Shown here piece after piece: positions 1 to 10,365 of a DNA stretch of 64,000 bases. Position 1 is the first letter of the stretch. Each line of letters opens with the position of its first letter. A model generated the notes under the pieces. The model was not told the origin of the DNA, did not search any database, and saw only the letters and a program-made list of their open reading frames with translations. Where the stretch lies: NCBI RefSeq assembly GCF_027563465.1, contig NZ_JAPFQA010000001.1, positions 558,001 through 622,000 of the forward strand, in the 5' to 3' direction. This DNA comes from Mesorhizobium qingshengii. GTDB lineage: Bacteria > Pseudomonadota > Alphaproteobacteria > Rhizobiales > Rhizobiaceae. Position numbers and translations under genes: made by a program.

Positions 1-395
1 AACAGGAGGCGATCCGCTTGCCGGCGCAGGCTCGTGATTTCGTCGTGCGCAATGGCGGGCCCGTCGACCGGAGCCGGGGTTTCGTCCTGCATTCGGGCGA
101 CTATCGGGTGGAATCGTCGCTGACCGTTTCGGACGACATCTGCCTGACCGCCACCGTCGACATATTGCGTGCCATATCGGCAGGCCGTGGCCCCCGTCAC
201 GCGCTGATGGCGCTTGGCTATTCGGGCTGGGGCGCCGGCCAACTGGAGACCGAGATCGCCGAGAATGGCTGGCTGACCTGCCCGGCCAGCGCCGAGCTTC
301 TGTTCGACACCGACATCGAGCGCAAATACGACCGGATCCTTGCCTCTATCGGCATCGATCTCGCGCATCTCAGCCTCGCCGCCGGACACGCCTGA
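1..395 (+). CDS. yqgE: YqgE/AlgH family protein, C-terminal part (cut by window edge)
   Basis: The reading frame is open from the first bases of the window to the stop at 393-395, so the start lies upstream. About 130 residues are visible. They match the C-terminal half of the YqgE/AlgH (DUF179) family, including the typical run [17 protein letters not shown] followed by an acidic NGWL segment. Family members are about 190-200 residues long, so roughly one third is missing. The molecular function of the family is not settled; it is described as a putative transcriptional regulator or accessory protein. The first ATG/TTG-type codons in the window are internal and should not be taken as the start. 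Confidence 0.88.
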   Translation, partial: QEAIRLPAQARDFVVRNGGPVDRSRGFVLHSGDYRVESSLTVSDDICLTATVDILRAISAGRGPRHALMALGYSGWGAGQLETEIAENGWLTCPASAELLFDTDIERKYDRILASIGIDLAHLSLAAGHA

Positions 396-444
396 GCCCT
401 CGACCGTCGCGAACATCCGAGATTGGCTGAAACCTCCTCAACTT

Positions 445-500
445 CGTCATCCTAGGGCGAAGCAGGAGCGAAGCTCCGTCGCCGAGACCCCAGGATGACG
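445..500. repeat. Intergenic palindromic repeat element
   Basis: The outer arms CGTCATCCT (445-453) and AGGATGACG (492-500) are perfectly complementary. After one mismatch they extend by three further G-C pairs. Inside lies a second hairpin, GGAGC-GAA-GCTCC (464-476). The element sits between the 3' end of yqgE and the 3' end of the GGDEF/EAL gene, which are convergent. It resembles short palindromic repeats I recall from intergenic regions of Mesorhizobium. It may also act as a bidirectional terminator. Confidence 0.6.
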
Positions 501-586
501 ACGCGATGGGTGTTTTCGCCAGTCGCCAAGGGACGTCTCACGCCAAGGGATGTCTCACCGCGCTTGGGCGGCACGCGCAAAACGGA

Positions 587-3475
587 TCAGGCTTGCGTCA
601 GCGGATACTGCTCCTTCAGCGTCTTCAGCACCTGGTCGCCCGGCATCGGGGCGCCGAACATGAAGCTCTGCACATATTCACAGCCCATCTGGCGCAGCTC
701 CAGCGCGTCGCTTTCGTCCGAAATGCCCTCGGCGACCACCGAAAGGCCAAGCTCATGCGCCATGTTGACCATGGATTTGAGCAGAACCGCGCGTTTGGGC
801 GTGTTGTCGTCGACGAAGCTCTTGTCGATCTTGATGGTGTCGAAGGGGAAGCGCGTCAGATAGGCCAGTGAGGAATAGCCGGTGCCGAAATCGTCCAGCG
901 ACAGGCCGATGCCGAGCTGCTTCAGCTTGGTCAGCACATGGGCGGTCTGCTCGGGATTGTCCATCACCAGCGATTCAGTGAGTTCGAGCCGGAAGCAGCG
1001 CGGCTTCAGATTGGCCCGCGCGATGACCGAGCGGACGTCGCTGACCAGGTCGCGGCGGATGAGCTGGCGGCTCGACAAGTTGACCGAAACCGACAGCGGC
1101 GCGTCGCCGATCTGCTTTTGCCACCCGGCAAGGTCCTCGGCCGCCTGCTGCATGGCGAACAGGCCAAGCTGCACGATGAGCCCGCAGCTTTCTGCGACCG
1201 GGATGAAATCCGCCGGCGGGATCATGCCGCGGCGCGGATGGTCCCAGCGCAGCAGGGCTTCGAAGCCGGCGACGCTGCCATCCTCCAGCCGCACGATCGG
1301 CTGGTAGGCAAGCGTGAATTCGCGCCGTTCGATGGCGCGCCGCAGGTCGGATTCGAACTGCAGCCGATCGGTGCCAACGGTGCGGAAAGCCGGCCGGAAC
1401 GGTTCGATCCGGTCACCGCCGAAGCGCTTGGCCTGATGCATGGCGAGTTCGGCATCCTTGACCATGTCCTCCGCCGACATCTGCGGCGAGTTCCAGGTGA
1501 TCAGGCCGATCGACGCGGTCAGCACGATCTCGCGCTTGGCGAAGGTGATCGGGTTGTTGATCGCATGCTTGATGGCGTCGGCGACAGCGGCGATGCGGGC
1601 CGGGTCCTGTTCGGAAAGCAGCATCAGCGCGAACTGGTCGCCGGCAAAGCGCGACAGCGAATCCTTCGGTTTGAGCAGCCGATGCAGGCGACGCGCAATG
1701 GTCAGCAGGATGGTGTCGCCGGCCGAGATGCCGAGCCCGTCATTGACCTGCTTGAAACGGTCGATGTCGATGACGAAGACAGTCGGGCGCACTTTCTCCT
1801 CGGTGCGTGCAATCGAGATGATCGCTTCCAGCCGGTTCATCAAGAGTTCGCGGTTCGGCAGGCCGGTCAGGTTGTCGTGCACGGCGTCGTGCAGCAGCCG
1901 TTCCTCGGACTTCTTCTGCTCGGTGACGTCGACCATGGTGCCGACACAGCGGATGACTTCGCCGTCGGATCCGATGACCGGCCGTGCGCGCAGCGAAAAC
2001 CAGTGGTAGTGGCCGTCGGCGCCACGCAGGCGGAAGTTCTGCGACACCCGGCCGCGCCGATGTTCCAGCACCACGTCAAGCGTCGTGCGGAAGGTGTCGC
2101 GGTCGTCGGCATGCAGCACCGGCAGCCAGTTGCGGGCGGCACCTCCAAGGCTGTTGGGCGCCAGTCCAAGCTGGATGCTGACATCGGGCTTGGTGACGAC
2201 GCGGTCGCGCAGCACGTCCCAGTCCCACACCGTGTCGCCCGATCCGGCGACGGCCAGCGCCTGCCGTTCGAGGTCGGAAAACAGGCCCTGGTGCAGCGCT
2301 CCGCCGGCAAAGGCATGCTGCATGACGGTGAAGCCGATCAACAGGATGATCAGGATCAGGCCGCCGCCGAGCGCCGGCTGGGCGATGTCGTTGTCGAGCA
2401 TGCCGGTGATCGCCATCCACGACCCGCATAGCCACAGCAGCACCATGACCCAACTGGGCACCAGCATGATGGCGCGGTCGTAGCCGCGTATGCCGAGGAA
2501 GATGATCAGGCCGAGCCCGGTCAGCGCGGTGGCGGCAAACGAGATGCGGGCGATGCCGGCGGCGACCGCCGGATCGACGATGGCCACACCCGCGATCAGC
2601 ACCAGGCCGAGGATCCAGACCAGCGCGCCATAGCTGAAATGGCCGTGCCATCGGTTGAGGTTGAGATAGGCGAACAGGAACACCACGAAGGTTCCCGCCA
2701 GCGCCACCTCCGTTCCCGCTCGCCACATCTGCTCATTGCCCGGCGAAATCTCTATGATCTTGTTGAGGAAGCCGAAATCGACGCAGATATAGGCAAGCAC
2801 CGCCCAGGCAAGCGCCGCGGTCGCCGGGAACATCGAGGTTCCCTTGACCACGAAAAGGATAGTCAGGAACAGCGCCAGCAGGCCTGCGATGCCGATGACG
2901 ATGCCACGGAACAGCGTGTAGGAATTGACCGAGTCCTTGTAGGATTCCGGATCCCACAGATAGACCTGCGGCAGCTTCGGCGAGGCCAGTTCGGCGATGA
3001 AGGTGATCACCGTGCCGGGGTTCAGCGTTACCCGGAACACGTCGGCGTCGGGGCTGGTCTGACGATCCAGCGCGAAGCCTTCGCTCGGCGTGATCGCGGC
3101 GATGCGGGTCGAGCCGAGATCCGGCCAGAAGATGCCGGAATTCACCAGGCGGAAATGCGGCGCGACGATCAGCCTGTCGAGCTGCTGGTCGGTGGTGTTG
3201 GCAAGCGCGAACACCGCCCAGTCGCCGGTCGAGCGGGCGTCATTGGCCTCGACCTCGATGCGCCGCACGATACCGTCCGGTCCGGGCGCGGTCGACACCT
3301 GGAAATTCTCGCCCTGGTTCCGGTAGATCTCGACAGCGCCCGACAGGTCGAGCGCGACGTCGTCGCGGGCAATCTTGATCGGCTCGACGGCGAAGGCCGA
3401 CGATGCCGCGCACAGCGCCAGGATTGCCGCGAGGACAAAGGCGAACAGCGGCCCTTTTCGCAGGAAATTCGTCAA
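587..3475 (-). CDS. Membrane PAS-GGDEF-EAL protein (cyclic-di-GMP phosphodiesterase, GGDEF degenerate)
   Basis: This 962-residue protein has an N-terminal signal peptide (about residues 1-29). A sensory region outside the membrane resembles 7TMR-DISM proteins and is followed by about seven transmembrane segments (roughly 190-395). Then come a PAS/PAC domain (about 400-525, ending CVGTMVDVTEQ), a GGDEF domain and an EAL domain. The GGDEF signature reads AGDQF at residues 611-615, so diguanylate cyclase activity is doubtful. The EAL domain keeps its metal and catalytic residues: E739 in EALLR, N in SVNLS, E in LELTE, DDFGTG, K in IKIDK and the AEG glutamate. The most likely activity is cyclic-di-GMP hydrolysis controlled by a periplasmic signal. 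It is the last gene of a minus-strand run and starts 3 bases after the GNAT gene ends. Confidence 0.9.
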   Translation of the reverse strand: MTNFLRKGPLFAFVLAAILALCAASSAFAVEPIKIARDDVALDLSGAVEIYRNQGENFQVSTAPGPDGIVRRIEVEANDARSTGDWAVFALANTTDQQLDRLIVAPHFRLVNSGIFWPDLGSTRIAAITPSEGFALDRQTSPDADVFRVTLNPGTVITFIAELASPKLPQVYLWDPESYKDSVNSYTLFRGIVIGIAGLLALFLTILFVVKGTSMFPATAALAWAVLAYICVDFGFLNKIIEISPGNEQMWRAGTEVALAGTFVVFLFAYLNLNRWHGHFSYGALVWILGLVLIAGVAIVDPAVAAGIARISFAATALTGLGLIIFLGIRGYDRAIMLVPSWVMVLLWLCGSWMAITGMLDNDIAQPALGGGLILIILLIGFTVMQHAFAGGALHQGLFSDLERQALAVAGSGDTVWDWDVLRDRVVTKPDVSIQLGLAPNSLGGAARNWLPVLHADDRDTFRTTLDVVLEHRRGRVSQNFRLRGADGHYHWFSLRARPVIGSDGEVIRCVGTMVDVTEQKKSEERLLHDAVHDNLTGLPNRELLMNRLEAIISIARTEEKVRPTVFVIDIDRFKQVNDGLGISAGDTILLTIARRLHRLLKPKDSLSRFAGDQFALMLLSEQDPARIAAVADAIKHAINNPITFAKREIVLTASIGLITWNSPQMSAEDMVKDAELAMHQAKRFGGDRIEPFRPAFRTVGTDRLQFESDLRRAIERREFTLAYQPIVRLEDGSVAGFEALLRWDHPRRGMIPPADFIPVAESCGLIVQLGLFAMQQAAEDLAGWQKQIGDAPLSVSVNLSSRQLIRRDLVSDVRSVIARANLKPRCFRLELTESLVMDNPEQTAHVLTKLKQLGIGLSLDDFGTGYSSLAYLTRFPFDTIKIDKSFVDDNTPKRAVLLKSMVNMAHELGLSVVAEGISDESDALELRQMGCEYVQSFMFGAPMPGDQVLKTLKEQYPLTQA

Positions 3476-3478
3476 AAA

Positions 3479-4075
3479 TCAGTCCTTCGTTCCAGCGCCC
3501 GGCGGATCGTCCGCGATCCGGGCGTAGAGGTAGTGGTCCTGCCAGACGCCGTTGATCCTGAGATAGGATCGCAGAAGTCCTTCGCGCCGGAATCCGGCTT
3601 TTTCAAGCACGCTGATCGATCGGGCGTTGTCGGGAATACAGGCCGCTTCGATCCGGTGCAACCTCAGCGTATCGAAGGCGAAGCGCGCCACGACCTTGAC
3701 CGCGTCGGTCATCAGGCCACGGCCGCCAAAGCGCTCGCCGATCCAGTAGCCGACATGACCGCTTTGCGAAACGCCGTGGCGTATGTTGCCGAGCGTTATG
3801 CCGCCCGCCAGCTTGCCGCTGCTCTTCTCGAAGATGAAGAAGGCGATCGCGGTTCCCTGGGCATAGTCTTCGCGGTAGCGGCTGATGCGCAGCCGCCATG
3901 CCGTGCGGTCGAGTTCATCGGGGGTCCAGCGCGGTTCCCATGGCTCCAGGAAGGCGCGGCTCTCGCCGCGCAGCGCCGACCATTCGCGGTAGTCATTCGT
4001 GAACGGCACGCGCAGCGTGACGCGGTCGCCCTTCAGTGCCGGCAGGTCACGGCGAAAGAAAGGGAGGGCGAACAC
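3479..4075 (-). CDS. GNAT family N-acetyltransferase (RimJ/RimL type)
   Basis: This 198-residue protein is of the RimJ/RimL class that acetylates protein N-termini, notably ribosomal proteins. It starts with the usual LxGDRVTLR strand. The acetyl-CoA binding region is YWIGERFGGRGLMTDAV (near 115-131). The class-typical stretch LHRIEAACIPDNARSISVLEKAGF follows, ending with EGLLRSYL. Its length fits the family. The gene lies 15 bases after the M16 peptidase gene and 3 bases before the EAL gene, so the three are probably co-transcribed with thrC. The true substrate cannot be read from sequence; small molecules or antibiotics are also possible targets of this fold. Confidence 0.85.
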   Translation of the reverse strand: MFALPFFRRDLPALKGDRVTLRVPFTNDYREWSALRGESRAFLEPWEPRWTPDELDRTAWRLRISRYREDYAQGTAIAFFIFEKSSGKLAGGITLGNIRHGVSQSGHVGYWIGERFGGRGLMTDAVKVVARFAFDTLRLHRIEAACIPDNARSISVLEKAGFRREGLLRSYLRINGVWQDHYLYARIADDPPGAGTKD

Positions 4076-4090
4076 GACGCTTTGAGGGAC

Positions 4091-5383
4091 TTAGACGGCG
4101 AGCTTGCGGGCCGTGGTCTGCGTACCCGCAAGCGAATCGAGGATCGCCTCGTATGGTGCCAGCGTGCCCACAGGCCCGACCGCGGTAAGCGTCGGCTTGG
4201 TGGAGAACAGCCGCGACGACAGATCGGTCAGCCGTTCGACCGTCAGCGCCGACAGCCGCTCCATCAGTTCCTCCTTGCCGATCGGCCGGCCGAACAGAAG
4301 CAGCTGCCGTGCGATCTGCGAGGCGCGGCTGGCCGGGCTTTCGGCGGACATGATCAGCCCGGCGCGATACTGGGCGCGAGCCCGGTCGAGTTCTTCCTGC
4401 AGGATGTTCTCGCCGGCCTTCTGCAATTCGTCGATGATGACAGGCACCAGTTCTGCGATGTCGCTCTGGCCGGTCGCGGCATGGACGCCGAAGACGCCGG
4501 TGTCGGAAAAGCCCCAATGGAAGGCATAGACCGAATAGCACAGGCCGCGCTTCTCGCGGACTTCCTGGAAAAGACGCGACGACATGCCTCCGCCGAGGAT
4601 CATCGACAGCACCTGCGAGGCATAGAAGTCGCGCACGTGATAGGCGCGGCCCTCGAAGCCCAGCACGATCTGCGCGTCCATCAGGTCGCGATCCTCGCGG
4701 AAGTCGCCACCGACATATTGCGCATATTGCGGGATGGTGCTGTCTGCCTTGCTGCGGAAGCCGCCGAGGTGCTTTTCGACCTCGCGCACGAAATTGTCGT
4801 GCTTGATGTCGCCGGCGGCGACGATCACCATGCGTTCGGCGCCATATTGCCGTTCGATGAAATCGTGCAACTGCTTCGAGGTGAAGGATTTGACGGTTTC
4901 GGGCGTGCCCAGGATCGAGCGGCCGATCGTCTGATGGCGAAACGCCGTCTCGGTGAAACGGTCGAAGACGATGTCGTCGGGCGTGTCGTGCGCGGCGCCG
5001 ATCTCCTGCAGGATCACATGCTGCTCGCGTTCGAGTTCCTGCGGGTCGAACTCGGATTCCTGCAGGATGTCGGCAAGGATGTCGACAGCCAGCGGCACGT
5101 CGTCGGAAAGCACCCGCGCATAGTAGGAGGTGGTCTCGACACTGGTGGCCGCATTGATCTCGCCGCCGACATCCTCGATTTCCGAGGCGATTTCGAAGGC
5201 GCTTCGCCGCTTCGTGCCCTTGAACGCCATGTGCTCGAGCAGATGGGCCATGCCATGCTCTTCGTCACGCTCGTTGCGGGCACCGGACTTGACCCAGGCA
5301 CCAAGGGCAACCGATTCGATGCTTTGAAGGGTTTCGGTGGCGACTGTCAGGCCGTTCGACAGACGGCTTACCTCAACACCCAT
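4091..5383 (-). CDS. M16 family zinc metallopeptidase (processing-peptidase-like)
   Basis: This 430-residue protein of the pitrilysin/M16B family is close to the mitochondrial processing peptidase beta subunit and the PqqF/YmxG type. The inverted zinc motif HxxEH is HLLEH at residues 47-51, and the downstream glutamate lies in the EREQHVILQEI segment. The glycine-rich loop typical of M16B is present as ILGGGMSSRLFQEVREKRGL. I place the start at 5383 (MGVEVSRLSNG), because the family begins there and the open frame further upstream runs into thrC. A GGGAG sequence precedes it. It follows thrC by 14 bases, an arrangement I recall from other Rhizobiales. It probably cleaves short peptides in the cytoplasm or periplasm; the natural substrate is unknown. 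Confidence 0.92.
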   Translation of the reverse strand: MGVEVSRLSNGLTVATETLQSIESVALGAWVKSGARNERDEEHGMAHLLEHMAFKGTKRRSAFEIASEIEDVGGEINAATSVETTSYYARVLSDDVPLAVDILADILQESEFDPQELEREQHVILQEIGAAHDTPDDIVFDRFTETAFRHQTIGRSILGTPETVKSFTSKQLHDFIERQYGAERMVIVAAGDIKHDNFVREVEKHLGGFRSKADSTIPQYAQYVGGDFREDRDLMDAQIVLGFEGRAYHVRDFYASQVLSMILGGGMSSRLFQEVREKRGLCYSVYAFHWGFSDTGVFGVHAATGQSDIAELVPVIIDELQKAGENILQEELDRARAQYRAGLIMSAESPASRASQIARQLLLFGRPIGKEELMERLSALTVERLTDLSSRLFSTKPTLTAVGPVGTLAPYEAILDSLAGTQTTARKLAV

Positions 5384-5397
5384 ATGGCTTGCACTCC

Positions 5398-6795
5398 CTA
5401 ACGCGCCGCTCGCGCGCGGCGGCCGACGTAATCTTCCACCATTTTCAGGTCGGATGGAAGTACCGTGTATTTTTCGTGCGCGGTCATCAACCCACCTAGC
5501 CATGCGGGCAGTGCGGGCGACACGCCACTGGCGGCTTCGACGGCGGCCGGAAATTTCGCCGGGTGGGCGGTGCCCAGCACCACCATCGGCACGGCGCCGG
5601 CCGCCTTGCCCGCCGCCACATGCACGGCTGCCGCGGTATGCGGATCGAGCAAATAATTGCTGGCCGCAAGCGTCGAGCGGATCGTGGCGGCGACCTCGTC
5701 CATATCAGCGCGGCCGGCGTCGAATTCGGACCGCATCCTGGCGATTTCCGCCGCTTCGATGGTGAAGGCGCCGGACTGTTTGAGCCCGGCCATGTAGCGC
5801 CGCACCGTCGCGGCGTTCCGGCCGGATGCCTCGAACAGCAGACGCTCGAAATTCGACGAAACCTGGATGTCCATCGACGGCGAAGTGGTCGCAAAGACGC
5901 CCTTGGTGCGGTATTCGCCGGTCGCGAAAGTGCGTGCCAGGATGTCGTTGTCGTTGGTGGCGATGACCAGCCGCTCGATCGGCAGGCCCATCTTCTTGGC
6001 GGCGTAGCCGGCGAAGATATCGCCGAAATTGCCTGTCGGCACGGTGAAGGACACCGGCCTGTCCGGCGCGCCGAGCGACAGCGCCGAGGAGAAGTAATAG
6101 ACGATCTGGGCCATGATGCGGGCCCAGTTGATCGAATTCACCCCGGACAGCGCGACCCGGTCGCGAAAGCCGTGGTCGTTGAACATGTCCTTGAGCAGGC
6201 CCTGGCAATCGTCGAAATTGCCTTCGATCGCCAGTGCATGGACGTTTTGCGCGGTCGACGTCGTCATCTGCCGCTGCTGCACCGGCGAGACGCGGCCATG
6301 CGGGAAAAGGATGAAGATGTCGGTGCGGCTGCGGCCGGCAAAGGCATCGATGGCCGCCCCGCCGGTATCGCCGGACGTGGCGCCGACGATGGTGGCATGC
6401 TGGTCGCGCTCGGCAAGCACATGGTCCATCAGCCGGGCAAGCAACTGCATCGCCACGTCCTTGAAGGCGAGCGTCGGGCCGTGAAAGAGTTCCAGGATGA
6501 AGGTGTTGGGGCCGGTCTGCACCAGAGGGCAGACGGCTTCGTGTCGGAAAGTGGCATAGGCTTCGCGCACCAGGCGTTCGAAGACGGGTGCGGGGATCTC
6601 GTCGCCAAGGAACGGCGACAGCACGCGGATGGCAAGGTCGGGATAGGCAAGGCCGCGCATGGCGCGGATCTCGGCTGCGGAGAACCGCGGCCACTCACGC
6701 GGGACATAGAGCCCGCCGTCGCGCGCCAGGCCAGCCAGCACGGCATCGGAAAATCCAAGCACGGGCGCTTCCCCGCGGGTACTCACATATTGCAT
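5398..6795 (-). CDS. thrC: Threonine synthase
   Basis: This PLP enzyme converts O-phospho-homoserine to threonine, the last step of threonine biosynthesis. The protein has 465 residues, the usual length of the longer (class 2) bacterial enzymes. It starts MQYVSTRG, the characteristic N-terminus of ThrC. The PLP-binding lysine is K112 in GPTLAFKDVAMQ. The phosphate-binding loop ATSGDTGGAAI and the late motif SMDIQVSSNFERLLFE are intact. It is first in the minus-strand run thrC - M16 peptidase - GNAT - EAL protein. No leader peptide or attenuator is obvious upstream (6796-6924). Confidence 0.97.
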   Translation of the reverse strand: MQYVSTRGEAPVLGFSDAVLAGLARDGGLYVPREWPRFSAAEIRAMRGLAYPDLAIRVLSPFLGDEIPAPVFERLVREAYATFRHEAVCPLVQTGPNTFILELFHGPTLAFKDVAMQLLARLMDHVLAERDQHATIVGATSGDTGGAAIDAFAGRSRTDIFILFPHGRVSPVQQRQMTTSTAQNVHALAIEGNFDDCQGLLKDMFNDHGFRDRVALSGVNSINWARIMAQIVYYFSSALSLGAPDRPVSFTVPTGNFGDIFAGYAAKKMGLPIERLVIATNDNDILARTFATGEYRTKGVFATTSPSMDIQVSSNFERLLFEASGRNAATVRRYMAGLKQSGAFTIEAAEIARMRSEFDAGRADMDEVAATIRSTLAASNYLLDPHTAAAVHVAAGKAAGAVPMVVLGTAHPAKFPAAVEAASGVSPALPAWLGGLMTAHEKYTVLPSDLKMVEDYVGRRARAAR

Positions 6796-6924
6796 CGTCC
6801 CAAATCCATTGCCGCTTGGCTTTTCCGTTCACCACAAGGTGGTTAATTTCTGCGCTGGCTCAGTCGCATTTTTGCCGCGCGGTTGATATACGTCACCAGC
6901 TTTGCGAGAGGGAAGTGCAGTTTC

Positions 6925-7656
6925 ATGGCGTTTCGTACATTCAGTGGTCGCTTTTTGGCGGGTCTTGCGCTCACCGGCTTTATGCTTGCCGCCGCCGGCT
7001 GCCAATCCGGCGACAATGGCATCCTGAACCTCGGCATCGGCAAGAAGGACCCGACGGCGCCACCGCCACCCGCCGATCCCAAGGTGCTGGCCAGCCAGTT
7101 GCAGGCCTATTGTCCGAGAGTGACGGTGCGCGACGGTACGGCCTTCTTCAACACCTACGGCAAGGACGTCCAGAAGGCCAAGCCCAAGCTCAAGAAGACC
7201 GGCGACGCCGCGCAGGATGCCGCGGCCCAAGCTGCGGCTGACGCCGCCGCTGGTACTCCGCCCGACGATTCGGCGAGGATCATTTATCAGGCCTCGATCA
7301 GCGACGTGACCCGCGACTGCAGCCGCGCCAACGGACAGCTGACAATGAAGATCGCGGTCGCCGGCAAGATTGTTCCCGGGCCAAAGTTCTCTCCCGGCAC
7401 CATCACCATGCCGATCCGCACCGCCGTGATGCACGGCACCGAGGTTCTTTACTCGCAGCTTCACCAGTATCAGGTCCAGGTCACCGATCCCTCGGTCGCC
7501 ACGCAGTTCGTCTTCACCGATTCCAATGTCGTCGTCCCCGAGCCGACGGCGAAGGACTATCAGGCCTATGCCGGCTTCGATGAAACCGCGCCGAAAGGCC
7601 CGACCGACAAGCCGAAGAAGACAACCCACAAGAAGAAAGCCGCCGCGACAAACTAA
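6925..7656 (+). CDS. Conserved lipoprotein of unknown function
   Basis: A 243-residue protein with a lipoprotein signal peptide. A basic N-terminus (MAFRTFSGRF) and a hydrophobic stretch are followed by the lipobox LAAAGC, with the acylated cysteine at position 26. The mature part has a low-complexity linker rich in K and A (about residues 80-115) and ends in a Lys/Thr-rich tail (KPKKTTHKKKAAATN) that could contact cell wall or membrane. I start it at 6925 rather than an upstream in-frame ATG, because the signal peptide begins there and GAGAGGGAAG lies upstream. I recognise no named domain. It faces away from thrC and is followed by a strong hairpin. Confidence 0.75.
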   Translation: MAFRTFSGRFLAGLALTGFMLAAAGCQSGDNGILNLGIGKKDPTAPPPPADPKVLASQLQAYCPRVTVRDGTAFFNTYGKDVQKAKPKLKKTGDAAQDAAAQAAADAAAGTPPDDSARIIYQASISDVTRDCSRANGQLTMKIAVAGKIVPGPKFSPGTITMPIRTAVMHGTEVLYSQLHQYQVQVTDPSVATQFVFTDSNVVVPEPTAKDYQAYAGFDETAPKGPTDKPKKTTHKKKAAATN

Positions 7657-7668
7657 GCGGTCATGCGC

Positions 7669-7694
7669 AACGTGCGTCCATCTGGACGCACGTT
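7669..7694. terminator. Bidirectional hairpin terminator
   Basis: A perfect inverted repeat, AACGTGCGTCCA (7669-7680) and TGGACGCACGTT (7683-7694), is followed by T-rich sequence on the plus strand. It lies 12 bases after the stop of the lipoprotein gene and just before the stop of the opposing HAD gene, so it probably ends both transcripts. Confidence 0.75.
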
Positions 7695-7696
7695 TC

Positions 7697-8386
7697 TCAG
7701 GCATCCGCCGACCACTCCGACAATGCCGCGATGACGCTTTTCAGTTCCGCCCAGCGGCGGATCGCCGTTTCGGCGCCGGCCTCGGTCAACGCGTCGGCAT
7801 GGCCGGGATAGCTGTGGCCGGCACCAGTGAAGCCGATCACGCGCATGCCGGCCGCCCTGGCGCCGTGGACACCGTGCACGGAATCCTCGATGACGAAAGT
7901 GTTCGCTGGGTTCGCGTTGAGCTTTTCCGCCGCGAACAGGAACACGTCGGGCGCCGGCTTGGTCTTCTTGCTCGGTATCTCCAGCGCTGAAAAGATGCGG
8001 CCGGCGAAAAACGGCTGCAGGTGAACCTTCTCCAGCATGAATTCGATGCGCTCGGAGCGTGAATTCGAGCAGATGCAGCGCGGCGCCGTCACCGCGGCGA
8101 CCGCCTCGCGCACGCCATCGATGGCGCGAACGTCGCTGCGCAACTTGCGGTCGACCAGTTCCTCGGCGCGGTCGATGAGCGAGGCCTGGAACGGGATGCT
8201 GGATTTCTCCTCGACCCGCATCATGATGTCCTTGAAGGTCAGTCCGGCATACGTCTCGGCAATCTCCTCCGCCGAGATTTCGTATCCGGCCAAGGTCAGC
8301 AACTCCGCCTCGACCCGCGCCGCGATGATTTCGGAATCGACGAGCACGCCGTCGCAATCGAAGATGACAAGGTCTGGCTGGGGCAT
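7697..8386 (-). CDS. HAD superfamily phosphatase (Gph/CbbY type)
   Basis: A 229-residue hydrolase of HAD subfamily IA. Motif I is FDCDGVLVDSE with the nucleophile D10 and the general acid D12. A cap domain follows. Motif II is CSNSRSERI, and the later region KPAPDVFLFAAEKL plus VIEDSVHGVHGARAAGM gives motifs III and IV. It therefore dephosphorylates a small metabolite, possibly a sugar phosphate or phosphoglycolate. I chose the start at 8386 (MPQPDLVIFD), since the frame upstream is not family-like. The gene is divergent from ccrM. Substrate assignment needs an assay. Confidence 0.88.
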   Translation of the reverse strand: MPQPDLVIFDCDGVLVDSEIIAARVEAELLTLAGYEISAEEIAETYAGLTFKDIMMRVEEKSSIPFQASLIDRAEELVDRKLRSDVRAIDGVREAVAAVTAPRCICSNSRSERIEFMLEKVHLQPFFAGRIFSALEIPSKKTKPAPDVFLFAAEKLNANPANTFVIEDSVHGVHGARAAGMRVIGFTGAGHSYPGHADALTEAGAETAIRRWAELKSVIAALSEWSADA

Positions 8387-8499
8387 GGGAATCCGGACAA
8401 TAGGAGGATGAAGGGGCCTCGGAAGGCTCAGGCGGCGCGGCATACACCAACAGGACGGCCTTCGCAAACTTGGCGGTCTTCACCGAATATTTACGCTGA

Positions 8500-9693
<1,194 letters not shown>

Positions 9694-9753
9694 GCCTGCT
9701 GCTCCAATTTGCGTTAATTCAAAGCCTCAATGGGTCGCCGCAAGCGATTCAAA

Positions 9754-10365
9754 TCACGTTTTGATTCCGAGGCGCTCAAGGTCTGCTTGAAGCGTTGTCG
9801 CATCGGTGAACAGCACCGATTGCCAGCCGGCGGCCTTGGCGCCGTCGACATTCTTCTGGCTGTCGTCGATGAACAACGTGGCCGACGGCTCGAGGCCGAA
9901 CGTGGCGACGTGATGATCATAGATGCCGCGATCCGGCTTGATCATGCCGACCTCGCCGGAGATGGTGACGCCGCGCGGCCGTTCCAGAAAATCGAAGCGC
10001 TTGCGCGCCTCGGCCAGCGTGTCGGTGGCGAAGTTGGTCAGCATGGTCACGTCGTGACCGCGCTCGATCAGGCCGACCATGATGGCGACGCTGTCGTCAT
10101 AGGCATGCGGCACCATGTCGTGCCAGTAGCGGCGGAAATTGCGGATGTTTTCCGCGTGATCGGGATGCTCGGCGATCAGCAGCGCCTCGGCTTCTTCCCA
10201 GGTCCGGCCACGGTCCTGCTCGATGTTCCAGTCATGCGTGCAGACATTGTCGAAGAACCATTTCCGCTCCTTCTCATCGGGAATCAGCCGGCTGAACGGA
10301 ATGTTGGGATCGTAGTGGATCAGCACTCTGCCGATGTCGAAAACGATGTGGCGGACTTCAGTCAT
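9754..10365 (-). CDS. HAD family hydrolase (YihX-like)
   Basis: A 203-residue HAD-superfamily protein. Motif I is VFDIGRVLIHYD, with aspartate in the nucleophile position and glycine-arginine after it, as in the YihX/epoxide hydrolase N-terminal type. Motif II is MLTNFATDT. The lysine motif is GMIKPDRGIYDHH, and motif IV is LFIDDSQKNVDGAKAAGW. YihX-type members act on sugar phosphates such as alpha-glucose-1-phosphate, but the substrate here is unproven. The start overlaps the mutY 3' end by 8 bases, which indicates co-transcription and coupled translation with mutY. Confidence 0.88.
   Translation of the reverse strand: MTEVRHIVFDIGRVLIHYDPNIPFSRLIPDEKERKWFFDNVCTHDWNIEQDRGRTWEEAEALLIAEHPDHAENIRNFRRYWHDMVPHAYDDSVAIMVGLIERGHDVTMLTNFATDTLAEARKRFDFLERPRGVTISGEVGMIKPDRGIYDHHVATFGLEPSATLFIDDSQKNVDGAKAAGWQSVLFTDATTLQADLERLGIKT

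Noticed and set aside
2639..5401. Long plus-strand open frame of about 920 codons
   Set aside because: It lies antisense to the EAL, GNAT and M16 genes, which have full family motifs. Its product is Arg/His/Asp-rich without any domain, as expected from a mirror frame in high-GC DNA.
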